Shown: one piece after another, positions 35,050 to 43,998 of the stretch | Position numbering within the stretch: the first letter of the stretch is position 1 | Layout: every line of letters begins with the position of its first letter | From: Streptomyces sp. SID12501 | Lineage (GTDB): Bacteria > Actinomycetota > Actinomycetes > Streptomycetales > Streptomycetaceae | Length of the DNA: 64,000 bases | Assembly: GCF_010550245.1 (NCBI RefSeq) | Contig: NZ_JAAGLU010000006.1 | Coordinates: 62,001 to 126,000, forward strand | Direction of reading: 5' to 3' | Made by a program: the position numbers and the translations under genes | Notes under the pieces: model-generated | Databases searched by the model: none | The model's input: only the letters and a program-made list of their open reading frames with translations | Told to the model about the DNA's origin: nothing

Positions 35050-36017
35050 GGCAACAGCTTGTCCAGGTCGGGGGACTGCTTGAAGAGACCGTCCGCCTCG
35101 CCCAGCTTCTCCAGCGCCTCGATCGAGGCACGGTTCGCCTCGGCCGGCCACTTCGGCAGGGTCACCTTCGCCAGCACGTCCGCCGGGATCTTGGTGTACG
35201 TCGTGACGGCCTGGCGGGCCTCGTCCGGGTGGGCGTCGGCGTACGCGAGGGACTCGGCGGTCGCCTCCTGGAACTTCTTCACCAACTCCGGGTTCTTCTG
35301 GGCGTACTGGGTCGAGGTGAAGTACATCGCGACGGTGCAGTTCGGCGCGACGTCCACCAGCGGCCAGGCGATCTCACGGCCGCCCTGGCTCTTGACCGTC
35401 GCGAGGGCGGGCTCGACGACCTGGGCCGCGTCGATCTGGCCACCGTCGAGGGCGGCGGGCATCTGGTCGAAGGCAAGCTCGACGAACGTCACCTTGTCCG
35501 GGTCGCCGCCGGCCTTGCGCACCGACTCGCGCACCGAGGTCTCGTTGATGTTCTTGAGGGTGTTGACGGCGACCTTCTTGCCCTCCAGGTCCTTCGCGGA
35601 CTTGATCGGGCTGTCCTTCTTCACGGTGATGGCGCTGAAGTCCTTGCCCTGCACACCGGTCGATGCGATGCCGTTGGCGACGGCCTTGACGGGCACGCTG
35701 TTGGCCTGGGCGATCATCAGTGACGTCACGTTGCTGAAGCCGAACTGGAACTGACCGCTGACGACACCCGGCACGATCGCCGCGCCGCCCTGCGCGAGGG
35801 TCATGGACAGCTTGAGCCCGCGCTCGCTGAAGAAGCCCTTCTGCTGACCGAGATAGAGGGGCGCGACATCGACGATGGGGATGATGCCGACCTTGAGAGT
35901 GGTGGTGCCGCCGGACGGCGAGGTGCCGTCCGGCGAACCGGAACCGTCCGACGACCCACAGGCCGTCGCGGTGACCAGGAGCGTGACGGCCGTGAGACCG
36001 GTGAACAGACGACGCAA
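35046..36017 (-). CDS. ABC substrate-binding lipoprotein, NMT1/SsuA-like
   Basis: The protein has 323 residues from TTG 36017, chosen because AGGAGG lies 4 nt upstream and the product begins exactly with a lipoprotein signal (RRLFTGLTAVTLLVTATAC, Cys near 20). The mature domain has the NMT1 pattern VGIIPIVDVAPLYLGQQKGF, then GKKVAVNTLKN and LVDVAPNC. Such proteins bind nitrate, sulfonates, thiamine precursors or aromatic acids such as phthalate. Next to a Rieske oxygenase operon an aromatic acid is attractive, but the ligand is unknown. Its permease gene is broken. Confidence 0.88.
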   Translation of the reverse strand: MRRLFTGLTAVTLLVTATACGSSDGSGSPDGTSPSGGTTTLKVGIIPIVDVAPLYLGQQKGFFSERGLKLSMTLAQGGAAIVPGVVSGQFQFGFSNVTSLMIAQANSVPVKAVANGIASTGVQGKDFSAITVKKDSPIKSAKDLEGKKVAVNTLKNINETSVRESVRKAGGDPDKVTFVELAFDQMPAALDGGQIDAAQVVEPALATVKSQGGREIAWPLVDVAPNCTVAMYFTSTQYAQKNPELVKKFQEATAESLAYADAHPDEARQAVTTYTKIPADVLAKVTLPKWPAEANRASIEALEKLGEADGLFKQSPDLDKLLP

Positions 36018-36187
36018 GACTCCTCCTGTGGGACCGATCGTGGTGCTCCGACAGGTTGTGCCAGGTGGTGGCGAGTTGTGCGCGGACAGCACTGACGTGC
36101 TCAGTCGTTCGCAGTCGTGCTCAGGCGTTCTCAGCGGGAACGTAAAGCCCCGGGTGAAGCAGGGTCAATGCCTTTGCCGTGTGAGTC

Positions 36188-36214
36188 GCCGCCCCGGTGC
36201 GGGACCGGGGCGGC
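36188..36214. terminator. Terminator after the oxygenase/reductase operon
   Basis: GCCGCCCCGGT pairs perfectly with ACCGGGGCGGC across a 5-nt loop (11 bp). It lies 13 nt beyond the reductase stop and separates that operon from the binding-protein gene read in the same direction. Confidence 0.85.
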
Positions 36215-36226
36215 GGGACGGTGGCT

Positions 36227-37162
36227 CTAGAGGTCGAGGACGAGCCGCGGGCCACGGCACCGGGACACACAGATGAGCATCGTCTCGCCCGCCTCCCGCT
36301 CCTCGTCCGAGAGCACCGAGTCCCGGTGGTCCGGGGTGCCTTCGAGCACGTCCGTCTCACACGTGCCGCAGGTGCCCTCGGTGCACGAGAAGAGCACCTC
36401 GACCCCGGCGCCGCGCACCGCGTCCAGCACGGACACCTCGACGGGCACGGTCAGCGTGCGACCGCTGCGCTGCAGGACGACCTCGAACTCACTGTCTGCG
36501 CCGCCCTGTTGGGCCTTGGGCGCGAACCGCTCGACGTGCAGCGCACCGGCCGGGCAGACCGACTCCACCGCGTCGAGGAGGGCACCGGGGCCGCAGCAGT
36601 AGACAAGGGTGCCTTCCGGCAGCCGCCCGATCTCCGAGTCGAGGTCCAGGAGCCCGGCCTCGTCCTGCGGAGCGAACGTGACCTTGTCCCCGTACCGCCC
36701 CAACTCCTCTGTGAACGCCATGGAGTCGCGGGTGCGCCCGCCGTACAGCAGCGTCCACTCGGCGCCCGCGGCCTCGGCGGCGGCGAGCATCGGCAGGATC
36801 GGGGTGATGCCGATACCGCCGGCGACGAAGCGGTATCGGGGCGCCGGCTTGAGGGCGAAGTGGTTACGGGGGCCGCGTACCCGCACCTTGTCGCCGAGCC
36901 CCAACTGCCCGTGCACATAAGCGGATCCACCGCGCCCGTCCGGCTCGCGCAGCACCGCGATCCGCCACGTCGACCGGTCGGCGGGGTCGCCGCACAGCGA
37001 GTACTGCCGCTCCAGCTCCGGCCCGAGCACGACATCGACATGCGCGCCCGGCTCCCAGTCCGGCAGCTCCTCACCCAGCGGATGGCGCAGGGTGAGCGCC
37101 AGCACGCCGTCGGCGGCCGACTCCCGCCGCTCGACGACGAGTTCGGCCTCGTACACGTTCAT
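36227..37162 (-). CDS. Ferredoxin-type oxidoreductase (VanB-like, FMN and 2Fe-2S)
   Basis: A 311-residue class IA oxygenase reductase. The flavin domain has RQYSLCGDP near 67 and the nucleotide domain has GGIGITPILPML near 113 and CCGPGALLDAV near 190. The C-terminal plant-type ferredoxin carries FSCTEGTCGTCETDVLEG plus a distal Cys in MLICVSRC. It passes electrons from NAD(P)H to the Rieske oxygenase. ATG 37162 overlaps the stop of the 72-aa gene (ATGA), with AGGGA upstream; a longer frame to 37231 is ignored for that reason. The oxygenase, small protein and reductase are all joined by 4-nt overlaps. Confidence 0.92.
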   Translation of the reverse strand: MNVYEAELVVERRESAADGVLALTLRHPLGEELPDWEPGAHVDVVLGPELERQYSLCGDPADRSTWRIAVLREPDGRGGSAYVHGQLGLGDKVRVRGPRNHFALKPAPRYRFVAGGIGITPILPMLAAAEAAGAEWTLLYGGRTRDSMAFTEELGRYGDKVTFAPQDEAGLLDLDSEIGRLPEGTLVYCCGPGALLDAVESVCPAGALHVERFAPKAQQGGADSEFEVVLQRSGRTLTVPVEVSVLDAVRGAGVEVLFSCTEGTCGTCETDVLEGTPDHRDSVLSDEEREAGETMLICVSRCRGPRLVLDL

Positions 37163-37377
37163 GAGCTGTTTCCCTGTGGCTGGTCCGCCTGCGGCTGATG
37201 TCCCTGCGGATGGGCGAGCATCCACTCCCACATCTCGATGGGGTCCTGCGAGTTGTACTCACGGCCGCAGTGACAGGTGCCGTGCAGGACGTCCGTGCCC
37301 GGCAGCCAGGCGATGCGGTAGATCTCGCGCGGTATTTCGGAAACGCGCGGTGTTTCGGAGAGGGGTCCGCCGCTCAC
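37159..37377 (-). CDS. Small protein (72 aa) inside the Rieske oxygenase operon
   Basis: A 72-residue protein bounded by 4-nt overlaps on both sides (GTG 37377 in the oxygenase stop, TGA 37159 in the reductase start), which makes translation very likely. The middle holds IYRIAWLPGTDVLHGTCHCG then REYNSQDPIEMWEWMLAHP. The CxC pair with nearby His residues could bind a metal or an iron-sulfur cluster, and WLPGTDVLHGTCHC looks like a small conserved fold. The His/Gln-rich tail is disordered. The function is unknown; an accessory or chaperone role for the oxygenase is an inference. Confidence 0.75.
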   Translation of the reverse strand: MSGGPLSETPRVSEIPREIYRIAWLPGTDVLHGTCHCGREYNSQDPIEMWEWMLAHPQGHQPQADQPQGNSS

Positions 37378-38438
37378 AGGACCTTCTCCACCGGCTTGTC
37401 GCCCTCCTCGACCAGCCGGGCGAGGATACGGCGGGCGGCGAGACCGCCGGTGTCGATGTTGATGCTCAGCTCCTGGTACCCGGACCGTTCCGAACCCAGC
37501 GTCCGCTGAAGGAGGTTGAGCGCGTCGACGTCCTGCATGACCACGGTGTGGTTGTTGCCCCGCAGGAACTCGGTGACCTCGTCGTCGTCCGTGGCCCAGT
37601 CGCGCGAGACCATCCAGAAGTCGTACACCTTCCCGTCGGCCGACGGCGTGATCGCGTACGTGATCTCGGTGTGGAAACCGTTCGGGTCGCTGCCGTCGGC
37701 CTCGGGCAGGACACCCACCGGTGCGATCCGGCTGTGCAGCAGATACAGGCACGGCGCGTGGTACTCGATGTCCTGCCAGCGCGTGATCCGCCCCTCGATG
37801 CCGGTCGACCTGGCGTAGAACGGCGGGCACTCGGCGTCGTCCATGTGCCGGCTGACCCGGACGATGCCCGCGCCCTCGTCGACCTCCGTGTTGATCGGCG
37901 TCTCGGCGACCTCGGGTGTGCCGATGTAGCCGCCGTGCAGATAGGTCTCGTGGGAGAGGTCGAGCAGGTTGTCGACGAGCAGTCCGTAGTCGGCGTCGAT
38001 GGGCTCCATGCCCTTGACGGTGACCCAGCCGGGGGAGTCCAGGTGCCGGGCCCGCGGAATCGTGTCGGCGTCGGCGAGGGCCGGGTCGCCGATCCACACC
38101 CAGATCAGGGCGTCCTGCTCGACCACCGGGTAGGAGGCGACGCGGGCGGTGCGCGGGATGCGTTTCTGCCCGGGCACGTACACACACGTACCCGTGGTGT
38201 CGTAGGTGAAGCCGTGATATCCGCACACGATCCGGTCGCCGTCGAGTCCGCTCTCGGAGAGCGGGTAACGCCGGTGCACACAGCGGTCGTGCAGGGCGAC
38301 GGGCGTCCCCTCGCCCTCGGTCCGGTAGAAGACGAGGGGCTCACCGAGAATCGTGCGGCCGAGCAGTTCCCGGCCCACCTCGTGGCTGTAGGCGGCGACG
38401 TACCACTGGTTCCTGGCGAAACTGGTCGTGTGCGGCAT
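37374..38438 (-). CDS. Rieske non-heme iron oxygenase, vanillate demethylase (VanA)-like
   Basis: A 354-residue oxygenase component. The Rieske 2Fe-2S ligands are in DRCVHRRYPLS (C-x-H, near 52) and VCGYHGFTYD (C-x2-H, near 72). The mononuclear iron site is the motif DNLLDLSHETYLHGG near 155-170 (His, His) with a distant acidic ligand. The size and the two-component reductase match VanAB-type demethylases and related class IA oxygenases that strip methoxy groups or hydroxylate aromatic acids. If it demethylates vanillate, the product protocatechuate would feed the pca operon at 49.5-53.3 kb. Substrate assignment is inferred from family and neighbourhood. Confidence 0.9.
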   Translation of the reverse strand: MPHTTSFARNQWYVAAYSHEVGRELLGRTILGEPLVFYRTEGEGTPVALHDRCVHRRYPLSESGLDGDRIVCGYHGFTYDTTGTCVYVPGQKRIPRTARVASYPVVEQDALIWVWIGDPALADADTIPRARHLDSPGWVTVKGMEPIDADYGLLVDNLLDLSHETYLHGGYIGTPEVAETPINTEVDEGAGIVRVSRHMDDAECPPFYARSTGIEGRITRWQDIEYHAPCLYLLHSRIAPVGVLPEADGSDPNGFHTEITYAITPSADGKVYDFWMVSRDWATDDDEVTEFLRGNNHTVVMQDVDALNLLQRTLGSERSGYQELSINIDTGGLAARRILARLVEEGDKPVEKVL

Positions 38439-38788
38439 GGGTGCGACTCCCGTCGGTCTGCGGTGGTGTCATCGTCGGGAAGGGCGTCACAGCCCCGCAA
38501 CAGCTCTTCCGCCTCACGGAAGGGATTCCCTGTGGAGCCCGGGCCCCGCTGCGGTGTCCGGCAGCTACCTGAACGGCATCAGCGGTATCGGCGCCGCCAA
38601 CCGCGTGGACATCGTCATGGGGGTTTCTTGGGCCGGCCTTGGCCCGCCCCACATCTCACGTACCGATGACCTTCACGCGGATGCCACCGGACCCTTCCGT
38701 GCCGTTCGGTACCCCTGGGAAACTCCAGACGCGCGCATTCCGTCACGTTCCACCCAATGCCGTCAGCAGGACGAGAGGCTCCTCCCCC
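38439..38788. other. Intergenic region between oxygenase and phospholipase C genes
   Basis: About 350 bases with no supported gene. It should contain the leftward promoter of the oxygenase operon and the rightward promoter of the phospholipase gene. I saw no convincing operator repeat. Confidence 0.5.
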
Positions 38789-40843
38789 ATGCCCGAAGTC
38801 AACCGGCGCCACTTCCTCCAACTCGCGGGCGCGACCACGGCGTTCACCGCGCTCTCCAGCAGCATCGAGCGCGCTGCCGCCCTTCCCGCGCACCACCGCA
38901 CCGGGACGATCGAGGACGTCGAGCACATCGTCGTCCTCATGCAGGAGAACCGGTCCTTCGACCACTACTTCGGTTCACTGCGAGGAGTCCGGGGCTTCGG
39001 CGACCCGCATCCGGTCACCCAGGCGAACGGCAAGTCGGTGTGGCACCAGTCGGACGGCACCAAGGACGTACTGCCCTTCCGCCCGGACGCGGACGACCTG
39101 GGGCTGGCCTTCATCCAGGACCTCCCGCACAGCTGGAGCGACGGGCACGTCGCCTTCAACAACGGCAAGTACGACAAGTGGATCCAGGCCAAGTCCTCGA
39201 CGACCATGGCCTACCTGAACCGCAAGGACATCCCGTTCCACTACGCGCTGGCCGACTCCTTCACCATCTGCGACGCGTACCACTGCTCGTTCATCGGCTC
39301 CACCGACCCCAACCGCTACTACATGTGGACGGGCTACACGGGCAACGACGGCAAGGGCGGCGGCCCCGTCCTCGGCAACGACGAGGTGGGGTACAGCTGG
39401 ACGACGTACCCGGAGCGTCTCGAAAAGGCGGGCGTGTCCTGGAAGGTCTACCAGGACGTCGGCGACGGGCTCGACGCGGCCGGTTCCTGGGGCTGGATCC
39501 AGGACGCCTACCGGGGCAACTACGGTGACAACTCGCTCCTCTACTTCAACCAGTACCGCGACGCCAAGCCCGGCGACCCCCTCTACGACAAGGCCCGCAC
39601 CGGCACCGACGCCCGCAAGGGCGAGGGCTTCTTCGACCAGCTCAAGGCCGACGTGTCAGGGGGCAGGCTGCCGCAGATCTCCTGGATCGTCGCCCCCGAG
39701 GCCTTCACCGAGCACCCCAACTGGCCCGCGAACTACGGCGCCTGGTACATCGCCCAGGTCCTGGACGCGCTCACCTCCGACCCCGAGGTGTGGGCGAAGA
39801 CCGCGCTGTTCATCACGTACGACGAGAACGACGGCTTCTTCGACCACCTCGTGCCGCCGTTCCCGCCCCAGTCGGACGCGCAGGGCAGATCGACGGTCGA
39901 CGTCGGCCCGGACCTGTTCAAGGGCGACAGCCGGCACGCGGCCGGTACCTACGGGCTCGGGCAGCGGGTGCCGATGCTGGTCGTCTCGCCCTGGAGCAAG
40001 GGCGGGTTCGTCTGCTCGGAGACGCTCGACCACACGTCGGTCATCCGGTTCATGGAGAGCCGCTTCGGCGTGCACGAGCCCAACATCTCGCCCTGGCGGC
40101 GCGCGGTCTGCGGCGACCTGACGGCCGCCTTCGACTTCTCCCGCAAGGACACCAGGCCGGTGGCCCTCCCCGGCACCGACGGTTACCGGCCGCCGGACAA
40201 GGACCGCCACCCGGACTACGTCCCGGTCCCGCCCGCCAACCCGGTCCTGCCCCGGCAGGAACGCGGCCTGCGCCCGGCCCGTCCGCTCAAGTACGCCCCG
40301 TACGTGGACGGTTCGGCAGACCTGACGGCCGGAAAGTTCACGCTCGCCTTCGCCTCCGGCACCCACGCCGGCGCCTCCTTCCTCGTGACCTCCGGCAACC
40401 GCACCGACGGCCCGTGGGCGTACACCACCGGCGCCGGCGAGACCGTCTCCGACACCTGGAACTCGGCGTACTCGAAGGACGCCCACGACCTGACGGTGCA
40501 TGGCCCGAACGGCTTCCTCCGGGTCTTCAAGGGCCGGGGCAAGGGCGCCGCCGGACCCGAGGTGACCGCACGGCACGTCGGGGACGACCTTGAGCTGACG
40601 ATCGGCAACAAGAGCTCCAAGACAGTGGAGTTGAAGCTGAGCAGCGGATACGGGGGACACTCGCGCAAGATCAGGGTGCGGGCCGGGGCAACCGTGCGGC
40701 ACCGGGTGGACCTGGGGGCCAGCAAGCGGTGGTACGACGTGACGGTCACCTCGGACGCCGACGCGTCGTTCCTGCGCCGGTTCGCCGGGCACGTGGAGAA
40801 CGGCCGGGCGGGTGTGAGTGATCCGGCGATCGTGACCTGCTGA
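38789..40843 (+). CDS. Tat-exported phosphocholine-type phospholipase C
   Basis: A 684-residue enzyme from ATG 38789. The Tat signal NRRHFLQLAGATTAFTALSS is at residues 5-24. The phosphoesterase family domain begins IEDVEHIVVLMQENRSFDHY near 42-61, with ENRSFDHYFG holding metal-site residues, and continues to ITYDENDGFFDHLVPP near 345; a GNDEVGYSWTTYPE loop is also typical. Two C-terminal beta domains (about 500-680) match the paired tail modules of Pseudomonas PlcH/PlcN-type enzymes. It would cleave phosphatidylcholine or sphingomyelin outside the cell. It appears monocistronic. Phosphate limitation commonly controls such genes, but I saw no clear PHO box. Confidence 0.9.
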   Translation: MPEVNRRHFLQLAGATTAFTALSSSIERAAALPAHHRTGTIEDVEHIVVLMQENRSFDHYFGSLRGVRGFGDPHPVTQANGKSVWHQSDGTKDVLPFRPDADDLGLAFIQDLPHSWSDGHVAFNNGKYDKWIQAKSSTTMAYLNRKDIPFHYALADSFTICDAYHCSFIGSTDPNRYYMWTGYTGNDGKGGGPVLGNDEVGYSWTTYPERLEKAGVSWKVYQDVGDGLDAAGSWGWIQDAYRGNYGDNSLLYFNQYRDAKPGDPLYDKARTGTDARKGEGFFDQLKADVSGGRLPQISWIVAPEAFTEHPNWPANYGAWYIAQVLDALTSDPEVWAKTALFITYDENDGFFDHLVPPFPPQSDAQGRSTVDVGPDLFKGDSRHAAGTYGLGQRVPMLVVSPWSKGGFVCSETLDHTSVIRFMESRFGVHEPNISPWRRAVCGDLTAAFDFSRKDTRPVALPGTDGYRPPDKDRHPDYVPVPPANPVLPRQERGLRPARPLKYAPYVDGSADLTAGKFTLAFASGTHAGASFLVTSGNRTDGPWAYTTGAGETVSDTWNSAYSKDAHDLTVHGPNGFLRVFKGRGKGAAGPEVTARHVGDDLELTIGNKSSKTVELKLSSGYGGHSRKIRVRAGATVRHRVDLGASKRWYDVTVTSDADASFLRRFAGHVENGRAGVSDPAIVTC

Positions 40844-40884
40844 GAGGGCGAAGCGGGGCCCGGGGCGCTTTGACGGGGACATGG

Positions 40885-40919
40885 TTGTCATGCAGCCGCG
40901 TCACGGTACTGTGCCCCGG
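40885..40919 (+). promoter_or_regulatory. Promoter for a probably leaderless message
   Basis: TTGTCA (40885-40890) and TACTGT (40907-40912) are 16 bp apart. The GTG start codon at 40919 is only 7 nt beyond the -10 box, at the expected transcription start, and no ribosome site precedes it. Confidence 0.5.
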
Positions 40920-41821
40920 TGACCACGCAATCGAACATACCTGCAGGTTGGTACGCGGATCCCCAGGGAGCGGCCCAGACGCTCCGGTACTGGGACGGTT
41001 CCCAGTGGACCGACCACACCAACACCGACCAGCAGCAGGCCCAGCAGTCCCAGCCCCAGCAGCCGCAGGCGGCGCCGGTACAGCCGCCCCAGCAGGGATT
41101 CGGTCCGCCCCAGGGCCAGCCCCAGAAGGGGTTCGGCGCCCCGCAGCCCGCTGCCGGTGCCGATGCGCGGGTGCAGCGGCAGGTGCAGCAGCAGGCCGGG
41201 GTCGCGGCGGGGGCGGGCGGCGGCACGCTGTTCACCGAGCCGGTGCTGGTGGTCAACCAGAAGGCCAAGCTGATCGAGCTGACCAACGAGTACAAGGTCA
41301 TGGACCAGCAGGGCCGTGAACTCGGCTCGGTCGTCCAGGTCGGCCAGAGCGCGCTGAAGAAGATCCTGCGCTTCGTCGCCAGCATCGACCAGTTCATGAC
41401 GCACAAGCTGGAGATCCGGGACGCCCACGGGCAGCCGGTGCTGCTGCTGACGCGCCCCCGGAAGTTCATGAAGTCGCGGGTGATCGTACAGCGTCCGGAC
41501 GGCTCGCCGGTCGGTGAGATCGTCCAGCAGAACATGATCGGGAAGATCAACTTCGCGATCAACGCGGGCGGCCAGCAGGTCGGCGCGATCAAGGCGGAGA
41601 ACTGGCGGGCCTGGAACTTCGCGATCGTCGACCACGCGGAGAACGAGGTCGCCCGTATCACCAAGACCTGGGAAGGTCTGGCGAAGACGATGTTCACGAC
41701 GGCGGACAACTACGTCCTGCAGATCCACTACCAGCTGCCCGAGCCCTTGCTGAGCCTCGTGGTGGCGACGGCGCTGACCGTCGACACGGCGCTGAAGCAG
41801 GATTCACGAGGCCTGGGCTGA
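40919..41821 (+). CDS. DUF2510 plus scramblase/LURP-like protein
   Basis: A 300-residue protein. The N-terminal DUF2510 motif PAGWYADPQGAAQTLRYWDG is at residues 8-27, followed by WTDHT and a Gln/Pro-rich linker to about 90. The C-terminal 190 residues form a phospholipid-scramblase or LURP-type beta barrel containing ELTNEYKVMDQQGRELGSV, KILRFVASIDQFMTHKLEIR and WRAWNFAIVDHAENEVARI. DUF2510 modules are common on actinobacterial membrane-associated proteins. A role at the inner face of the membrane is likely, but biochemical function in bacteria is not settled. Expression is probably from a leaderless transcript. Confidence 0.85.
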   Translation: MTTQSNIPAGWYADPQGAAQTLRYWDGSQWTDHTNTDQQQAQQSQPQQPQAAPVQPPQQGFGPPQGQPQKGFGAPQPAAGADARVQRQVQQQAGVAAGAGGGTLFTEPVLVVNQKAKLIELTNEYKVMDQQGRELGSVVQVGQSALKKILRFVASIDQFMTHKLEIRDAHGQPVLLLTRPRKFMKSRVIVQRPDGSPVGEIVQQNMIGKINFAINAGGQQVGAIKAENWRAWNFAIVDHAENEVARITKTWEGLAKTMFTTADNYVLQIHYQLPEPLLSLVVATALTVDTALKQDSRGLG

Positions 41822-41857
41822 CAGGTCGGTTCACAGAGGACCGGTCGGTACACAGAG

Positions 41858-41905
41858 ACCGACCGAGGCCCCTGTACACAGATGTGTTCACAGGGGCCGG
41901 TCGGT
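41858..41905. terminator. Bidirectional terminator between convergent genes
   Basis: ACCGACCgaGGCCCCTGT (41858-41875) pairs with ACAGGGGCCGGTCGGT (41890-41905), about 16 bp with a 2-nt bulge. It directly abuts the stop of the leftward permease gene. The adjoining bases repeat GGTCGGTTCACAG two to three times. Confidence 0.8.
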
Positions 41906-42940
41906 TCACAGTGACGTGAGGTGTCCCGGCTCCGACGGCTGCCGGGGCATCAACGACGGTTCGACAGGCGCCGAATGGGCCTCCAGCGCGAGAACCGACG
42001 CCACCGGATGCTCCTCGTCGGCCAGGACCGAAGCCGCTGCGGAAGCCGCTGCCGCTGCCGCTGCCGAAGACGGAATCACCACGCGCTCCGGAGACACCGG
42101 GACAGAAACCGGAACCGGGTCCGGCGTCGCCCGTGACAGCGTCACCACGCCCCATCCCGCGAGTCCCGCGCCCGCCAGCGCCAGGAGCAGGCCCGAGGCC
42201 CCGCCCTGGAGCCGCTCGCCGAGCAGCGTCAGGCCGATCACCGCCGCGGAGACCGGATTGGCCAGCGTCACCAGGGACAGCGGACCGCCGAGGCCGCCCC
42301 GGTAGGCGGTCTGGGACAGGATCAGGCCACTCGCCGCGAACGCCGCGACCAGCAGCGCCACCCCGATCACCTGCCAGCCGATCAGTGAACCCGAGCCGGC
42401 CGTCGCCGCGACGGTGACCGTCTGGGTGAGCGCCGAGGCCACCCCGGACGAGATACCGGAAGCGCTCGCGTGCCGCAGGCCGGGCCGGGCGCCGGGGCGG
42501 GCCAGTACCCCGATCAGGACCATCGTCGTACCCGCGACCGCCAGGGCCTCCGGGAGGCTCAGGACATCGTCGGGCGCCGGACCGGACGCCGTGACCAGGA
42601 TCGCCGCCAGGCCGAGCAGCGTGAGGGCGGTACCGCGCCACTCCACCGCGCTGACCCGGCGCCCGGCGACCCGCGCGCCCAGCGGCACCGCGGCGACCAG
42701 TGTGAGCGCGCCCAGCGGCTGCACCACCGTGAGCGGGCCGTACTTGAGGGCGACCACGTGCAGCAGCGCGCCCCCCGCGTTGAGCAGCACGGAGCCCCAC
42801 CAGGCACCGGTCGCCAGCAGCCGCCGTATCCCGGCGTCGGCGTTGCGGGAGGCGAGCCGTTCCTGGGCGACGGCCGCGGCGGCGTAGGCGACGGCGGAGA
42901 ACAGGGAGAGGGTGACGGCGGCGAGAGTGGCGGCGTTCAT
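41906..42940 (-). CDS. EamA/DMT-type membrane permease
   Basis: The protein has 344 residues from ATG 42940. Ten hydrophobic segments fit two EamA halves, with the first half about 1-140 (LHVVALKYGPLTVVQPLGAL) and the second about 155-290 (GGPLSLVTLANPVSAAVIGL). The C-terminal 60 residues are an Ala/Ser/Pro/Glu tail. DMT proteins move small metabolites out of the cell. The start overlaps the PAP2 gene stop by 4 nt, so the two are co-translated. The substrate is unknown. Confidence 0.85.
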   Translation of the reverse strand: MNAATLAAVTLSLFSAVAYAAAAVAQERLASRNADAGIRRLLATGAWWGSVLLNAGGALLHVVALKYGPLTVVQPLGALTLVAAVPLGARVAGRRVSAVEWRGTALTLLGLAAILVTASGPAPDDVLSLPEALAVAGTTMVLIGVLARPGARPGLRHASASGISSGVASALTQTVTVAATAGSGSLIGWQVIGVALLVAAFAASGLILSQTAYRGGLGGPLSLVTLANPVSAAVIGLTLLGERLQGGASGLLLALAGAGLAGWGVVTLSRATPDPVPVSVPVSPERVVIPSSAAAAAAASAAASVLADEEHPVASVLALEAHSAPVEPSLMPRQPSEPGHLTSL

Positions 42941-43734
42941 CGGGTTGCTCCCAGGAGGACGGGCTCGTCGGCCGGGGCGAGCCTGCTGCCCTCGCCCGCC
43001 GTCGACTCGGTGCGGTGGGGTGCGTGGACGACCGCGAGGGCGATGCCCAGCAGGGCCGAGGCCACGATCGCGTCGAGCCAGTAGTGGTTCGCCGTACCGA
43101 CGATCACCAGCAGCGTGACCAGCGGATGCAGCAGCCACAGCCAGCGCCAGCGGGAGCGGGTCGCGACGATCAGGCCGATCGCCACCATCAGGGCCCAGCC
43201 GAAGTGCAGCGACGGCATCGCCGCGAACTGGTTGGTCAGGGTGTCGGCCTCGGGCGAGGCGCCGTAGACCGTCGGCCCGAACACCTGGCCGGTGTCGATG
43301 AGGCCCGCCTCGCTCAGCAGGCGCGGCGGGGCCAGCGGGAAGGTGAGATGGATCACCAGGGCCGCCCCGGTGACCGCGGCCAGGACCCGGCGGGCCCAGA
43401 CGTAGTGGGCGGGGCGTCGCAGGTAGAGCCAGACCAGGAAGGCGACGGTGGCCGGGAAGTGCACGGTCGCGTAGTAGGTGTTCGCGAAGTGGATCGCGGT
43501 GTCGCTGTGCAGCAGCGCCGACTGCACGGCGCCCTCGCCGGGGAGGTGCAGGGCGCGCTCCCAGTCCCAGACGCGGTGCGCGTTGCGGAAGGCCTCGGCG
43601 GTGTGCCCGGTCGCCAGCTGCCGGCCGAGTTTGTAGACGAGGAACAGCCCTGCTACCAGGAGGAGTTCACGGACGAGCGGCGGCCGTCGTATACCGGCGG
43701 GTTCCGCCTTGGCAGGCTCGGTGCTGGCTTTCAT
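42937..43734 (-). CDS. PAP2-superfamily membrane phosphatase/transferase
   Basis: A 265-residue membrane protein from ATG 43734. Active-site blocks are KLGRQLATG near 34, AMPSLHFGWAL near 165 (central His) and ANHYWLDAI near 213 (final His/Asp). The layout matches the PAP2/inositolphosphotransferase-like group, which cleaves or transfers phosphate on lipids facing outward. It is divergent from a TetR gene across a block of repeated operator sites and leads a two-gene operon with the EamA permease, so this pair is the probable TetR target. Confidence 0.87.
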   Translation of the reverse strand: MKASTEPAKAEPAGIRRPPLVRELLLVAGLFLVYKLGRQLATGHTAEAFRNAHRVWDWERALHLPGEGAVQSALLHSDTAIHFANTYYATVHFPATVAFLVWLYLRRPAHYVWARRVLAAVTGAALVIHLTFPLAPPRLLSEAGLIDTGQVFGPTVYGASPEADTLTNQFAAMPSLHFGWALMVAIGLIVATRSRWRWLWLLHPLVTLLVIVGTANHYWLDAIVASALLGIALAVVHAPHRTESTAGEGSRLAPADEPVLLGATR

Positions 43735-43814
43735 CCCCCGGCCCTTTCGCTGAGGTGGCGCGTGTGCGCACGTGGTGCGTGATGGGCGGGAACTCGTCTG
43801 TACGGGCGCTCGTC

Positions 43815-43888
43815 TCATCGATACGTTGGTGTACCGATACGAGAGTGTACCGAAACGAATCCGTACCGGTACACTGGCGTATCGATGG
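43815..43888. promoter_or_regulatory. Multi-site TetR-type operator
   Basis: Three 13-bp sites lie here: GTGTACCGATACG (43829), GTGTACCGAAACG (43845) and the inverted CGTACCGGTACAC (43862). They are bracketed by ATCGATACG (43817-43825) and its exact complement CGTATCGAT (43878-43886). The block is central between the divergent PAP2/permease operon and the TetR gene. Confidence 0.65.
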
Positions 43889-43998
43889 ACTTACACCACA
43901 CTGGAATCGGGAATAAGCCACAGAGCAGCCCGACAGGAACGACAGCAAGAGCGACAGCAGGCACGGCAACCGGAACTACAGGGACAGGGAGCGCAGTC

